Source: Alphaproteobacteria bacterium
GTDB lineage: Bacteria; Pseudomonadota; Alphaproteobacteria; JANQMY01
Direction: 5' to 3'
DNA: 64,000 nucleotides
Assembly: GCA_028289425.1 (NCBI GenBank)
Contig: JANQPL010000007.1
Location: forward strand, 62,001 to 126,000
Within the stretch, counting starts at the first letter, position 1. Each line of letters begins with the position of its first letter. The translations under genes were made by a program, and so were the position numbers. Positions 36,147 to 44,474 of this stretch are shown here, in pieces. The notes under the pieces are model-generated. The model saw only the letters and a program-made list of their open reading frames with translations. It searched no databases and was not told the DNA's origin.

Positions 36147-37166
36147 TCAATCCATCTGTATAATGAGCTTTCCCGTGTTCTCGCCGTTGAACAGCTTGAG
36201 AAAGGCGTCCGGTGCGTTTTTCAATCCGGGCACCACATGCTCTCTGTGCTGGAGGGAACCGTCCAGCAGCCATTGAGCCAGTTGCGAGACGCCTTCGGGA
36301 AATCGCGAGGCGTATTTGCTCACAATAAATCCTTCCAATCGCGCATTGTGGACAAGAAGCTGCCAAAGATTGCTCGGGCCGGGCACCGGCTCCGTTGCAT
36401 TGTAGGTTGAGATGGCACCACACATCACAATGCGCGCGCCGTCTTTGAGACAATTCAGGGCGGCTTCGAGCATTGCCCCGCCCACATTGTCAAAATAGAC
36501 ATCAATGCCCTTCGGGCATTTAAGGTTTATCTCGCGCTCCAAGTCTGCGGTGGATTTGTAGTCGATGGCCTCGTCGAACCCGAACAATTCCACCAGCTGC
36601 CGGCACTTCTCTGCGCCCCCGGCAATGCCCACCGTGCGACATCCGTTTATCCTGGCGATTTGACCTACGACGGATCCGACAGCGCCCGCGGCTGCGCTGA
36701 TCAACACGGTTTCTCCCGATTTGGGCTTTCCCACATCCAACAGGCCGAAATAGGCCGTCAGCCCGGTCGTACCTAGGACGCTGAGATAAATCGACAGGGG
36801 AAGTTTGTTGTCGGCCGGGATTTTGTTGACAAAGCCGGTTCCCGTGCTGATGGAGTAATCCTCCCAACCGTTCAGCCCCATGATGAAGTCACCCGGCGCG
36901 TATGCCGCGTTTTGCGATTCCACCACTTCTGCGACCGTCACCGCACGCATCACGTGGTCAAGGGGGATCGGGGGCTGATAGCTCTCTTCACCTTCATCCA
37001 TCCATCCCCGAATTGCAGGATCCAGCGATAGATAAAGGTTTCGGAGAAGTATCTGCCCGTCTTTCAATGCCGGCAGCGCCATTTCGCGATATCCGAAATT
37101 GTCAGGCCGGGGGAGCCCCCGTGGCCGTTTCTTGAGAATGATTTGGCGATTGAGCGTGTTGGGCAT
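36147..37166 (-). CDS. Zinc-independent NADP-dependent oxidoreductase (MDR family)
   Basis: 339 residues, like leukotriene B4 12-hydroxydehydrogenase/2-alkenal reductases. N-terminal RQIILKKRPRGLPRPDNF, YLSLDPAIRGWM, and the nucleotide motif SAAAGAVGSVVGQIARINGCRTVGIAGGAEKC (Lys for NADP phosphate in the right place). No zinc-binding cysteines. Likely reduces an alpha,beta-unsaturated ketone or acyl chain. The ATG at 37166 has GGTGA just upstream. A GTG at 37175 overlapping the meaB stop is the alternative. Second gene of the meaB operon. Confidence 0.92.
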   Translation of the reverse strand: MPNTLNRQIILKKRPRGLPRPDNFGYREMALPALKDGQILLRNLYLSLDPAIRGWMDEGEESYQPPIPLDHVMRAVTVAEVVESQNAAYAPGDFIMGLNGWEDYSISTGTGFVNKIPADNKLPLSIYLSVLGTTGLTAYFGLLDVGKPKSGETVLISAAAGAVGSVVGQIARINGCRTVGIAGGAEKCRQLVELFGFDEAIDYKSTADLEREINLKCPKGIDVYFDNVGGAMLEAALNCLKDGARIVMCGAISTYNATEPVPGPSNLWQLLVHNARLEGFIVSKYASRFPEGVSQLAQWLLDGSLQHREHVVPGLKNAPDAFLKLFNGENTGKLIIQMD

Positions 37167-37171
37167 GTTCG

Positions 37172-38146
37172 TCACCGTGCATTGCCATAACGGGTCAGCA
37201 ACGCTGAAATAAGACTGTTCGACGCCGTGGCGATATCGGCCTTACCGTCACCCAAACTGTCGAGAAGCAATTTGCAGTCTTGTTGGGATGCCATATCTTT
37301 GAGATGCCAAGTGAGCGTCTCCCGCGCCGTCTTCACGATTTCATCAACAAGCCTTTGTCGACGCCGACCCAAAAGGCGGTCCTCACCTTGCAAGTAGTCG
37401 ACATGTGCTATTAGCGCATCGCAAAACGGCCCGATGCCGTGCCCCTCCGTCGCGATGGTTTCAACAATGGCTGGAGGTTTGCCGTCGAACCGGCTGTCAT
37501 CGATCAAGTTTCGCAAGTCGCGGCGCGTTTCCTGCAGGCCCGGACGATCCGCCTTGTTGATGACGAAAAGATCAGCAATCTCCATAAGACCGGCCTTGGT
37601 CGCCTGTATTGAATCGCCCCATCCCGGATTGACAACAACCGCGCAGGTATCCGCAACACTGAGTATGTCGCATTCGGATTGCCCCACACCGACTGTTTCA
37701 ATAACAACCCACGGCCATCCAAGAGAAGCGAGCAGCCGGGTTGCAAGAGGCACTGCGCTTGCTAGACCACCCAGGGCGCCGCGGTTCGCCATCGACCGAA
37801 TGAGGACCTGGTCGTCACGCACAACGGACGTCATGCGAAGACGGTCACCCAAAATAGCACCGCCCGACCGAGGGGAGGATGGGTCCACCGCCAAAACCGC
37901 CACGGACTCTCCCCTCGACCGCATCTCCGCTATGTAGGCATCGGTGAGTGTTGATTTACCCGCTCCTGGTGCGCCGGTGATGCCGACAACATGCGTATCG
38001 CCCAAGTCGACAGAGAGTTGCTGCGAAAGTTGTTGTGCGCCGTCGCCGCCAGCCTCCGCAATGGATAGAAGCCGGGCCGCGGCCCGTCGATTTCCGGATC
38101 GGGCATCGACTAAAAGGGCCTGAACATCTTGGCACAATTCGACCAC
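37172..38146 (-). CDS. meaB: MeaB/ArgK-type GTPase, mutase chaperone
   Basis: G3E GTPase of 324 residues that loads and protects adenosylcobalamin in acyl-CoA mutases. Walker A GAPGAGKST, the ETVGVGQSE switch segment, VVNPGWGDSIQATKAGLMEIADLFVINKADRPG (NKAD base-recognition motif). I set the start at the GTG at 38146, with GAGGT upstream. A longer reading from 38251 would run through two operator-like palindromes and add about 35 residues before the family's usual N-terminus. It is divergent from the mutase operon, its probable client, and followed by an MDR gene. Confidence 0.92.
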   Translation of the reverse strand: MVELCQDVQALLVDARSGNRRAAARLLSIAEAGGDGAQQLSQQLSVDLGDTHVVGITGAPGAGKSTLTDAYIAEMRSRGESVAVLAVDPSSPRSGGAILGDRLRMTSVVRDDQVLIRSMANRGALGGLASAVPLATRLLASLGWPWVVIETVGVGQSECDILSVADTCAVVVNPGWGDSIQATKAGLMEIADLFVINKADRPGLQETRRDLRNLIDDSRFDGKPPAIVETIATEGHGIGPFCDALIAHVDYLQGEDRLLGRRRQRLVDEIVKTARETLTWHLKDMASQQDCKLLLDSLGDGKADIATASNSLISALLTRYGNAR

Positions 38147-38212
38147 GTGTTTACGTAACCTCGCTGCGGCGTCCGGCCCATAATGCGGTCCCGGATCGCC
38201 ACCCCCAAAATA

Positions 38213-38228
38213 GTCTGACGCGTCAGTC
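38213..38228. promoter_or_regulatory. Class B operator-like palindrome (site B4)
   Basis: GTCTGACGCGTCAGTC differs from the B3 site at one base and keeps the 12-bp perfect core CTGACGCGTCAG. It lies between meaB and the mutase operon. Confidence 0.75.
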
Positions 38229-38249
38229 AATTTTGCGCTTAAACTTTCC

Positions 38250-38266
38250 ACTAAACAGTGTTAACT
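38250..38266. promoter_or_regulatory. Class A operator-like palindrome (site A4)
   Basis: ACTAAACAGTGTTAACT matches site A3 over the first 12 bases with a diverged right end. It lies 21 bases from B4 and 74 bases before the first plus-strand gene, so the mutase region carries both site classes. Confidence 0.65.
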
Positions 38267-38339
38267 TAGTCGCCAAACGGCACGGTGCGCAAGACCTTCC
38301 TTGCGCGAATTGGTTTTCGGCGAAAGACGAAAGGGCGTC

Positions 38340-39041
38340 ATGGCAAGCAGACTTTTCACGTCAAGCCAATTGGAGGCGATGGGACGGCGTACGCTTGATC
38401 AGTTGAACGACGCAATCGATTCCGGAGATGCCCAGCGTGCTAAAATGATTGGACAGAAGCTTTACAACGAGTTTTTGAGCCAACACGACGGGTACCGCAA
38501 TTGGACGACGGCGCTTTTAAGTGAAATCGGCCGCCGCTTTGGCGATGCGGAGCTGGACGACATCATGACGGAAACGGTGAAGTCTTGGTGGCTACCGAAC
38601 CTAGACGCCATGGACAAGGGCTCCGGTGGTGACCTTAAGGCAAAAATAAAGATGTTTGCGGCGGGGCTGCGGGGGCACCTTCAGCCCATGGACGTGGAAG
38701 AAGACGACGAAAAAGTCACCATAAAGATGAAGCCGTGCGGAAGTGGTGGCCGCCTTGTGCTTGAGGGCAAGTATGAGGGGCCGAACGCCTTTCTCAAAGT
38801 CAAGCAACCCCAAAAGATGACATATGGACGGGAAGACTTTCCGGTCTATTGCGCCCATGAAGCCGCGATGGAAGAGATCGGCATACAGAGGGACGGTAGC
38901 CCGTTTGTGGTTGTCGAGCCGTCGAAGGATCTCGGAAAAACACCTTGCTCGTTCATCATCTACAAGGATCCGGAGAAAGTGCCGGCGAAATATTACGAAC
39001 GCTTGGGTCTCACAAAGCCTGCAAAGAAAAAGAAGGGATAA
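38340..39041 (+). CDS. Unrecognised protein in the mutase operon
   Basis: 233 residues, soluble, not recognised. The N-terminal 115 residues look all-helical (FTSSQLEAMGRRTLDQLNDAI, SEIGRRFGDAELDDIMTETV). The C-terminal part is mixed and has conserved-looking polar motifs: CGSGGRL at 133-139, YCAHE at 170-174, and PCSFIIYKDPEKVPAKYYERLGL from 202. Cys 133, Cys 171, His 173 and Cys 203 could bind a metal or a cluster. The tail is Lys-rich. AAAGGG precedes the ATG at 38340, and the mutase starts 29 bases later, so the two are co-transcribed. Confidence 0.88.
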   Translation: MASRLFTSSQLEAMGRRTLDQLNDAIDSGDAQRAKMIGQKLYNEFLSQHDGYRNWTTALLSEIGRRFGDAELDDIMTETVKSWWLPNLDAMDKGSGGDLKAKIKMFAAGLRGHLQPMDVEEDDEKVTIKMKPCGSGGRLVLEGKYEGPNAFLKVKQPQKMTYGREDFPVYCAHEAAMEEIGIQRDGSPFVVVEPSKDLGKTPCSFIIYKDPEKVPAKYYERLGLTKPAKKKKG

Positions 39042-39070
39042 CCCTGCAAGATGAGCCAGTTGAGGTCCGC

Positions 39071-40693
39071 ATGACCGACGCCAAGGAATGGGCAACCGTA
39101 TCCGGTATTCCGTTGAAAGAGTACTACTCGGCTGAGGACTTGCCCGACGCTCTGGAACGCCGTGTCGGACAACGGCCGGGCGATCGTCCGTTCGTTCGCG
39201 GCGCCTATGCGGGCATGTACCGCACGAAGCCGTGGCGGATTTTTCAACTGAGCGGATACGGAAACCCTGAAGCTGAGGGAGAACGCATCCGCTTTCTACT
39301 CGACCATGGTGAAACCGGTTTCATCATGGAACACGACCGAAATACGGCAGACCATCTTTATGATGTGGATCATCCAGAAGTTGTTGCCCGGAAGGAAGAC
39401 ATCGGTTTGAACGGCGCCGTGATTTGCGGTGTCCGGGATTATGAGACCGTCTTGAAGGGCATTCCGATCGAGGAAGTTTATGGCCATCCGGGCGGAGGTG
39501 TGGTTCAACACGGGCCTTTTGCGCTCGCTTGCTATTGGACCGTGGCTCGGCGCCGGGGCCTGGATTTGGCGCGCCTCCCCGGGACGGGCCAAAGCGACTT
39601 TTTCCTGACCTATTTGGGCTGCGTCACCAAACAGCAGGTGTCGACCCGAGTGGGATTGCGGTTCAATGCGGACATCATCGAGTTCTGTGCGGAACATCTT
39701 CCCCGCTGGGTGCCTGTATCCATCGCCGGTTACAACGGCGCCGAGACCGGCCTCAACAGTTACCAAGAACTCGCGGCGGTCTTTGGCAACGCCATCGAAT
39801 ATCTGGACGAGATCAAACGCCGGGGCCGTATTCCGCTGGAGGTCGCGGCGCGCGGTGCCGGCGGCGTGAATTTCCGCGTCGGCATGGATCTTTTCGAAGA
39901 CATTGCAAAGTTGCGCGCAAGCCGTCGCATGTGGTCCCGGCTGCTTGAGACCCGCTACGGCATTACCGACGAGAAAGCGCAACGGTTGCGGATCCACAGC
40001 CTTACGGCCGGGTCTGCCATGACCTATCCCCAGCCGCTCAACAATATCGTGCGTGGAACGATTATGGCGCTGGCCGGCGTGTTGGGTGGCACGCAGTCAC
40101 TTGGGGTTTCCGGCTATGACGAGGCCATGTCGATCCCGTCGGAACACGCGCATCAGACCTCTTTGCGCATCCAACAAATACTCCAGGAAGAATCCAATTT
40201 GTGTGCGGTGGCGGACCCGTTGGGGGGCGCTTATTTCATCGAAAGTCTGACGGAGAGTCTTGAAGATAAAGCGTGGGAGTTCTTGGCGCAGATTGAGGAA
40301 CAGGGAGGTTTCCTCGCCACCCTCGACTCCGGATGGCTGCACGCGCAAGCACATGAAAATCAGCATAATGAGCAGGTTGAGGCGGACTCCGGGCGCCGCG
40401 CAGTGGTCGGGCTCAATCGCTTTTCTGAAGATTGCTCGCCATACCAAATTGACGGCTTCGAAGGAAGCACCGGCGAATGGGAAAACGCGAAGGCCAGGCT
40501 TGACGACGTGCGCACACAGCGCAGCGCGAAAGATGCAATAGCAGCTCTAAAGGAACTGGAAGCCGCATGCCGGTCAGACGGCAATGTCATGCCGGCCATG
40601 ATGGCGGCCGTCGACGCGGACGTTACGCTCGGTGAAATTGGGAATGTCTGTCGAGACGTTTTCGGTGACTGGGAAACGCCGATCGGCGTTTAG
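39071..40693 (+). CDS. Cobalamin-dependent acyl-CoA mutase, large subunit (novel specificity)
   Basis: 540 residues, the TIM-barrel substrate subunit of the methylmalonyl-CoA mutase family. Family segments: FVRGAYAGMYRTKPWRIFQ, ADIIEFCAEHLPRWVPVSIAGYN, AGVLGGTQSLGVSGYDEAMSIPSEHA and DPLGGAYF. By eye against MCM as I remember it, key residues differ: Arg87 is Phe58, Tyr89 is Leu60, Arg207 is Cys184 or Val185, His244 is Asn222, and the DLPT segment reads HDRNT (88-92). So the substrate is probably not methylmalonyl-CoA; isobutyryl-type or bulkier branched acyl-CoA are options. The ATG at 39071 follows GAGGT. The B12 domain is a separate gene. Confidence 0.92.
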   Translation: MTDAKEWATVSGIPLKEYYSAEDLPDALERRVGQRPGDRPFVRGAYAGMYRTKPWRIFQLSGYGNPEAEGERIRFLLDHGETGFIMEHDRNTADHLYDVDHPEVVARKEDIGLNGAVICGVRDYETVLKGIPIEEVYGHPGGGVVQHGPFALACYWTVARRRGLDLARLPGTGQSDFFLTYLGCVTKQQVSTRVGLRFNADIIEFCAEHLPRWVPVSIAGYNGAETGLNSYQELAAVFGNAIEYLDEIKRRGRIPLEVAARGAGGVNFRVGMDLFEDIAKLRASRRMWSRLLETRYGITDEKAQRLRIHSLTAGSAMTYPQPLNNIVRGTIMALAGVLGGTQSLGVSGYDEAMSIPSEHAHQTSLRIQQILQEESNLCAVADPLGGAYFIESLTESLEDKAWEFLAQIEEQGGFLATLDSGWLHAQAHENQHNEQVEADSGRRAVVGLNRFSEDCSPYQIDGFEGSTGEWENAKARLDDVRTQRSAKDAIAALKELEAACRSDGNVMPAMMAAVDADVTLGEIGNVCRDVFGDWETPIGV

Positions 40694-40702
40694 GGAACAA
40701 AT

Positions 40703-41122
40703 ATGCAGATTAACAAGCCAACGCGTGTGTTGCTCGCAAAGACTGGATTGGACGGTCATTGGCGCGGTGTTTCGCTGGTCGCACGCTGCCTTCGGGATGC
40801 CGGGTTTGAAGTGATCATGATCGGCATGTCCCAGCCCGACGAAATATTACAGGCGGCTATCGACGAAGACCCGGATCTGGTGGGGCTAAGCGTCGGCGGG
40901 CATGTGGATGTGGTCCATCGCATTATCGAAGGCCTTCAAGCGGACCGGCCGGAGCTGCCGATTTTTGTAGGGGGCGCCGTTGCCCCTTGGGCAAAACGCC
41001 AGATCGAAGACCGGGGTGTGGAGGTCTATCCGCCGGGGTCGTCGCTCGACGATATCGCGGAGGCCGCCTGCCGGCTGACGGGGGTCAACGACCGGGCACG
41101 TCAGAACGAACCAAGCGTTTGA
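40703..41122 (+). CDS. Cobalamin-binding subunit of acyl-CoA mutase
   Basis: 139 residues, a flavodoxin-like B12-binding domain. The base-off/His-on signature is DGHWRG (DxHxxG) in LAKTGLDGHWRGV, followed by GLSVGGH (the S in the nucleotide-tail site) and IFVGGAV. Together with the preceding gene it forms a heteromeric mutase, as in isobutyryl-CoA and 2-hydroxyisobutyryl-CoA mutases. It starts 9 bases after the large subunit stop. Confidence 0.95.
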   Translation: MQINKPTRVLLAKTGLDGHWRGVSLVARCLRDAGFEVIMIGMSQPDEILQAAIDEDPDLVGLSVGGHVDVVHRIIEGLQADRPELPIFVGGAVAPWAKRQIEDRGVEVYPPGSSLDDIAEAACRLTGVNDRARQNEPSV

Positions 41123-41151
41123 AACAATAAACAGACGAGGAACGTGCAGCA

Positions 41152-42558
41152 ATGGCTGACTACAAGATGACGATTGGCGGGGAAATGATCGACTCTGCTC
41201 AAACCCTCGACGTAATCAATCCGGCTACGGAGAAAGTGTTCGCCACGTGTCCTGATGCAACCATGGAGCAACTCGACGCTGCTGTTGACGCAGCACAAAA
41301 GGCATTCCGAGATTGGAGCCAGCGGCCGATCGACGAACGCAAAGATCTCGTCCGGCAACTGGCGGCCAATGTTGCGAAACATCGGGACGACCTGATCAAT
41401 CTATTGGTCACGGAACAAGGCAAGCCCATTTCAAACGCGACCAAAGAGGTCGAATTCACGAGTTACTTTGCGATGACCACGGCGGCCTTAGACCTCTCCC
41501 CCGAGGTGCTTCGCGATGATGAGCAAATGCGGGTCGAAGCGCACTACAAACCCATCGGCGTTGTGGGCGCAATCGCGCCATGGAATTATCCGCTGCTCTT
41601 GGCCTACTGGAAGGTCTTTGCCGCCTTGGTGGCAGGCAATTGCGTTGTCCTCAAGCCCTCTCCCTATACGCCGCTCACCACTCTAAAAGCGGCGCAATTG
41701 TTCAATGACATTCTGCCGCCGGGCGTTTTGAACGTGGTGTCGGGCGGCGATGAGTTGGGACGCTGGATCGTTGAGCATCCAGGCGTTGCCAAAATCTCTT
41801 TCACCGGTTCAAGCGCAACCGGCAAGAAGATCGTTGCGGCCGCGGCCGGCACGCTCAAACGGGTCACCCTGGAACTGGGGGGCAACGATGCCGCAATCGT
41901 GCTGGATGATGCCGATCCGGAAGCAATCGCGGAGAAGATTTTCTGGACGGCCTTCAACAATTCAGGGCAGATCTGTATGGCGATCAAGCGCCTTTATGTG
42001 CAGGACGCCATATACGATCGAATGTGTGACGCACTTACCAAGCTTGCCCAGACCGTAACGGTGGGGGAGGGCAGTGATGAGGCATCGATGCTCGGGCCAG
42101 TTCAGAACCGAATGCAGTTCGATCGTGTCCGAGGCATTATCGAGGATACGAAACAGAAGGGCCGCCGCTTCCTTACCGGCGGCGACGTGCCGGAGAAACC
42201 CGGCTACTTCATACCCGTGACTTTGGTTGCCGATGCACAAGAAGGTGATCGGCTTGTGGATGAAGAGCCGTTCGGCCCCATTCTTCCGATTATCAAATTC
42301 AGCGAGGTTGAGGACGTGATTGCGCGTGCCAACGCATCGGAATATGGGCTCGGCGGGTCGATTTGGACATCGAATGTGGAACGCGGCAGCGAGTTGGCTG
42401 CCCAATTGGACAGCGGGACCGTTTGGGTTAATCAACACTCGGTCGTTTTGCCCGACATTCCGTTCGGCGGGGCGAAAAACTCGGGCCTTGGCTGTGAAGG
42501 GGCAGCGGAAGGGCTGAAGAATTTCTGTCAGTTGCAAGTGGTGAATGTCGCAAGATAG
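41152..42558 (+). CDS. Aldehyde dehydrogenase
   Basis: 468 residues, NAD(P)-dependent ALDH superfamily. Catalytic Cys 275 in NNSGQICMA, general base Glu 241 in LELGGND, Asn 145 in PWNYP, and cofactor segment SFTGSSATGKKI. Oxidises an aldehyde to the acid. It follows the mutase B12 subunit after 29 bases with GAGGA before the ATG, so it is probably the last gene of that operon. It might oxidise an aldehyde formed upstream by the P450/alcohol steps. Confidence 0.94.
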   Translation: MADYKMTIGGEMIDSAQTLDVINPATEKVFATCPDATMEQLDAAVDAAQKAFRDWSQRPIDERKDLVRQLAANVAKHRDDLINLLVTEQGKPISNATKEVEFTSYFAMTTAALDLSPEVLRDDEQMRVEAHYKPIGVVGAIAPWNYPLLLAYWKVFAALVAGNCVVLKPSPYTPLTTLKAAQLFNDILPPGVLNVVSGGDELGRWIVEHPGVAKISFTGSSATGKKIVAAAAGTLKRVTLELGGNDAAIVLDDADPEAIAEKIFWTAFNNSGQICMAIKRLYVQDAIYDRMCDALTKLAQTVTVGEGSDEASMLGPVQNRMQFDRVRGIIEDTKQKGRRFLTGGDVPEKPGYFIPVTLVADAQEGDRLVDEEPFGPILPIIKFSEVEDVIARANASEYGLGGSIWTSNVERGSELAAQLDSGTVWVNQHSVVLPDIPFGGAKNSGLGCEGAAEGLKNFCQLQVVNVAR

Positions 42559-42656
42559 TTACGCATTCTTCGGCTGAGGCAAATGGGGCATAAGCCTGAC
42601 ACTTGAAGTATGGGGCCACCGTTGCGCGCCAAAGCGGTAACCCGGTGCCAATGACT

Positions 42657-43841
42657 TTACTGCGGCGTGAGGGCCCGAATGTCTGCCTCATCCCACCCCA
42701 ATTCCGTAAGCACTTCGGTAGTGTGTTCGCCCGGAATGGGAGCATGGCGGCGCAGCGCCGTCGATAGTCCATCGTATGTAACTGGGTCCCCAACGGATCG
42801 GTACTTTCCTTCGGTCGGATGCTCCGTCACCGTCATAAAGTCGACGGCCTCTAAATGAGGATCATGGACCAAATCTTCGAGGCCTAAGACGGGGTTGCAC
42901 GGTATGGAAAACTCGTCGCAGATGTGCTGCCATTCATCCGTGGTCTTCTCTCTTGCCGCAACGGAGACGATTCCATAGAGCTCTTCAATATTCTGCATCC
43001 GCGTTTCATGTGATGCGAACTTTGGATCGTCGATCAAATCCGGCCGATCAATAATCTTAAAGAAGTCCCGCCAATTGCGGCCGGTGTAAGGCAGCAAAGC
43101 AATCCAGCCGTCAGCGCTCTTATAAGGCCGGCGTTCGCGGTTGATGAGACGGGGATATCCCGGCTTGGCCTTCGGCGGGATCAACGCAGCACCTCTAAAG
43201 TGTTCCACCAGATTAAACGCAGCCATGGTTTCGAACATGGGTACCGTGATCGTTTGTCCCTCGCCGGTTGCCCGTTGATGCAGGAGGGACGCCAAGACAG
43301 CTTGGACGATGAAAAGACTGCAAATCTTGTCGACGATCACCGAAGGCGCGTAAGCGGGCGTCCCATTAATCTCACCGAAAAGGCTGGCAAAGCCCGAAAG
43401 TGCTTGGATGGCGTCGTCATACGCCGCACGTTCGGCGTAGGGTCCGTCCTGGCCATAGCCGTTTGCCAGGCAATAGATGATCTTCGGGTGCCGCTTTCGA
43501 ACATCGTCGGCCGAAAATCCCAACCGGCCCAAAGCCGCTGCTCGCATGTTTGTGACCAGAACATCCGCCGTGGCGATCAGGTCCCACAACGCCTTCTTGC
43601 CGTGGTCGGATTTAAGATCGAGCTTGATGCTGCGCTTATTCCGATGAATATCGAGGGCAATCGCGCCGATGCCGCCGTCATCGACAGAGATCGATTCTTT
43701 TGCATGCATCGGCGCGATGTGGATCACGTCGGCGCCGTGATCTGCAAGCATTCGGCTTGCCAGCGGCCCCATGAGGACAGTCGTTAGATCCACTACCCTC
43801 ACACCCTCAAGCGCACCAGGCCTGTTCTTTTTGATAGTCAT
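42657..43841 (-). CDS. CaiB/BaiF family III CoA-transferase
   Basis: 394 residues. N-terminal LEGVRVVDLTTVLMGPLASRMLADHGADVIHI, NKRSIKLDLKSDHGKKALWDLI, and AAYDDAIQALSG with the nucleophilic Asp of the family. The C-terminal part has LEDLVHDPHLEAVDF. It moves CoA between acids, an alternative to the ligases for activation. Its ATG overlaps the TetR stop by four bases, so it is last in the DUF35/thiolase/TetR/CoA-transferase operon. Confidence 0.94.
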   Translation of the reverse strand: MTIKKNRPGALEGVRVVDLTTVLMGPLASRMLADHGADVIHIAPMHAKESISVDDGGIGAIALDIHRNKRSIKLDLKSDHGKKALWDLIATADVLVTNMRAAALGRLGFSADDVRKRHPKIIYCLANGYGQDGPYAERAAYDDAIQALSGFASLFGEINGTPAYAPSVIVDKICSLFIVQAVLASLLHQRATGEGQTITVPMFETMAAFNLVEHFRGAALIPPKAKPGYPRLINRERRPYKSADGWIALLPYTGRNWRDFFKIIDRPDLIDDPKFASHETRMQNIEELYGIVSVAAREKTTDEWQHICDEFSIPCNPVLGLEDLVHDPHLEAVDFMTVTEHPTEGKYRSVGDPVTYDGLSTALRRHAPIPGEHTTEVLTELGWDEADIRALTPQ

Positions 43842-44467
43842 CGGCCGTTTTCCCCAAGGCTTGCGCGCACCATATTGGTCGCGGCTTTGACGATTTGATC
43901 AATCGGCACCGAAGACGGATTGACCATGCGCTGTTGCACAACGCCCCGTAACATCCCCACGATCAAGACCGAAATTGAATGCACATCGATCATGGGAGAG
44001 ACCTCGCCGTCTTCGATCGCTTCTTCGATCAGCCACGCAATAGACTCGCGAAATGCTTGGTCGGCTTTCCGAGTCAGATCTTTCAGTTCCGGCGTTGCCG
44101 TGACCGACTCGATGATCGCGATGTAAATGGCTTTTGTCGTCAGGCGCCGGTTCGAGGGGCCGCGCAAATATTGTTCGCAAACCACATCAAGGCCCGCAAG
44201 ACCGCGCTGCCCATGCAGTGCGGCCTCTCGGCGGTCAATGCTTTTCTGGCGCACATCTTCCAGGACCGCACGGATACATTCTTGTTTGCTTCCGAAATGA
44301 TATGTCACCAGACCGTGACTGAGTCCGGCTGCGCGTCCGATCTCAATCATCGTGGTGCCCGTATAGCCCTTTGTGGCAAACAGGTGCGTCGCAGCTTCAA
44401 TCACTTTCATTCGCGATTCTTCGCGCCGTTCCTTTTGGGTTCGACGGGTTTTTGATTTTACCGGCAT
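43838..44467 (-). CDS. TetR family transcriptional regulator
   Basis: 209 residues. RMKVIEAATHLFATKGYTGTTMIEIGRAAGLSHGLVTYHFGSKQECI is the TetR_N domain. The C-terminal part ends MVRASLGENGR. Start at the ATG 44467 after AGGA; a second ATG two codons upstream is possible. It lies inside the operon between the thiolase-like and CoA-transferase genes, so it probably regulates this operon and perhaps the divergent ligase operon via the palindrome at 46096-46113. Confidence 0.92.
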   Translation of the reverse strand: MPVKSKTRRTQKERREESRMKVIEAATHLFATKGYTGTTMIEIGRAAGLSHGLVTYHFGSKQECIRAVLEDVRQKSIDRREAALHGQRGLAGLDVVCEQYLRGPSNRRLTTKAIYIAIIESVTATPELKDLTRKADQAFRESIAWLIEEAIEDGEVSPMIDVHSISVLIVGMLRGVVQQRMVNPSSVPIDQIVKAATNMVRASLGENGR

Positions 44468-44474
44468 ACTCATC

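Noticed and set aside
39296-39997. Minus-strand open frame inside the mutase gene
   Set aside because: Antisense of conserved mutase segments; no independent support.
39071-41122. Calling the mutase methylmalonyl-CoA mutase
   Set aside because: The carboxylate-binding and other pocket residues are replaced, so the common label would be misleading.
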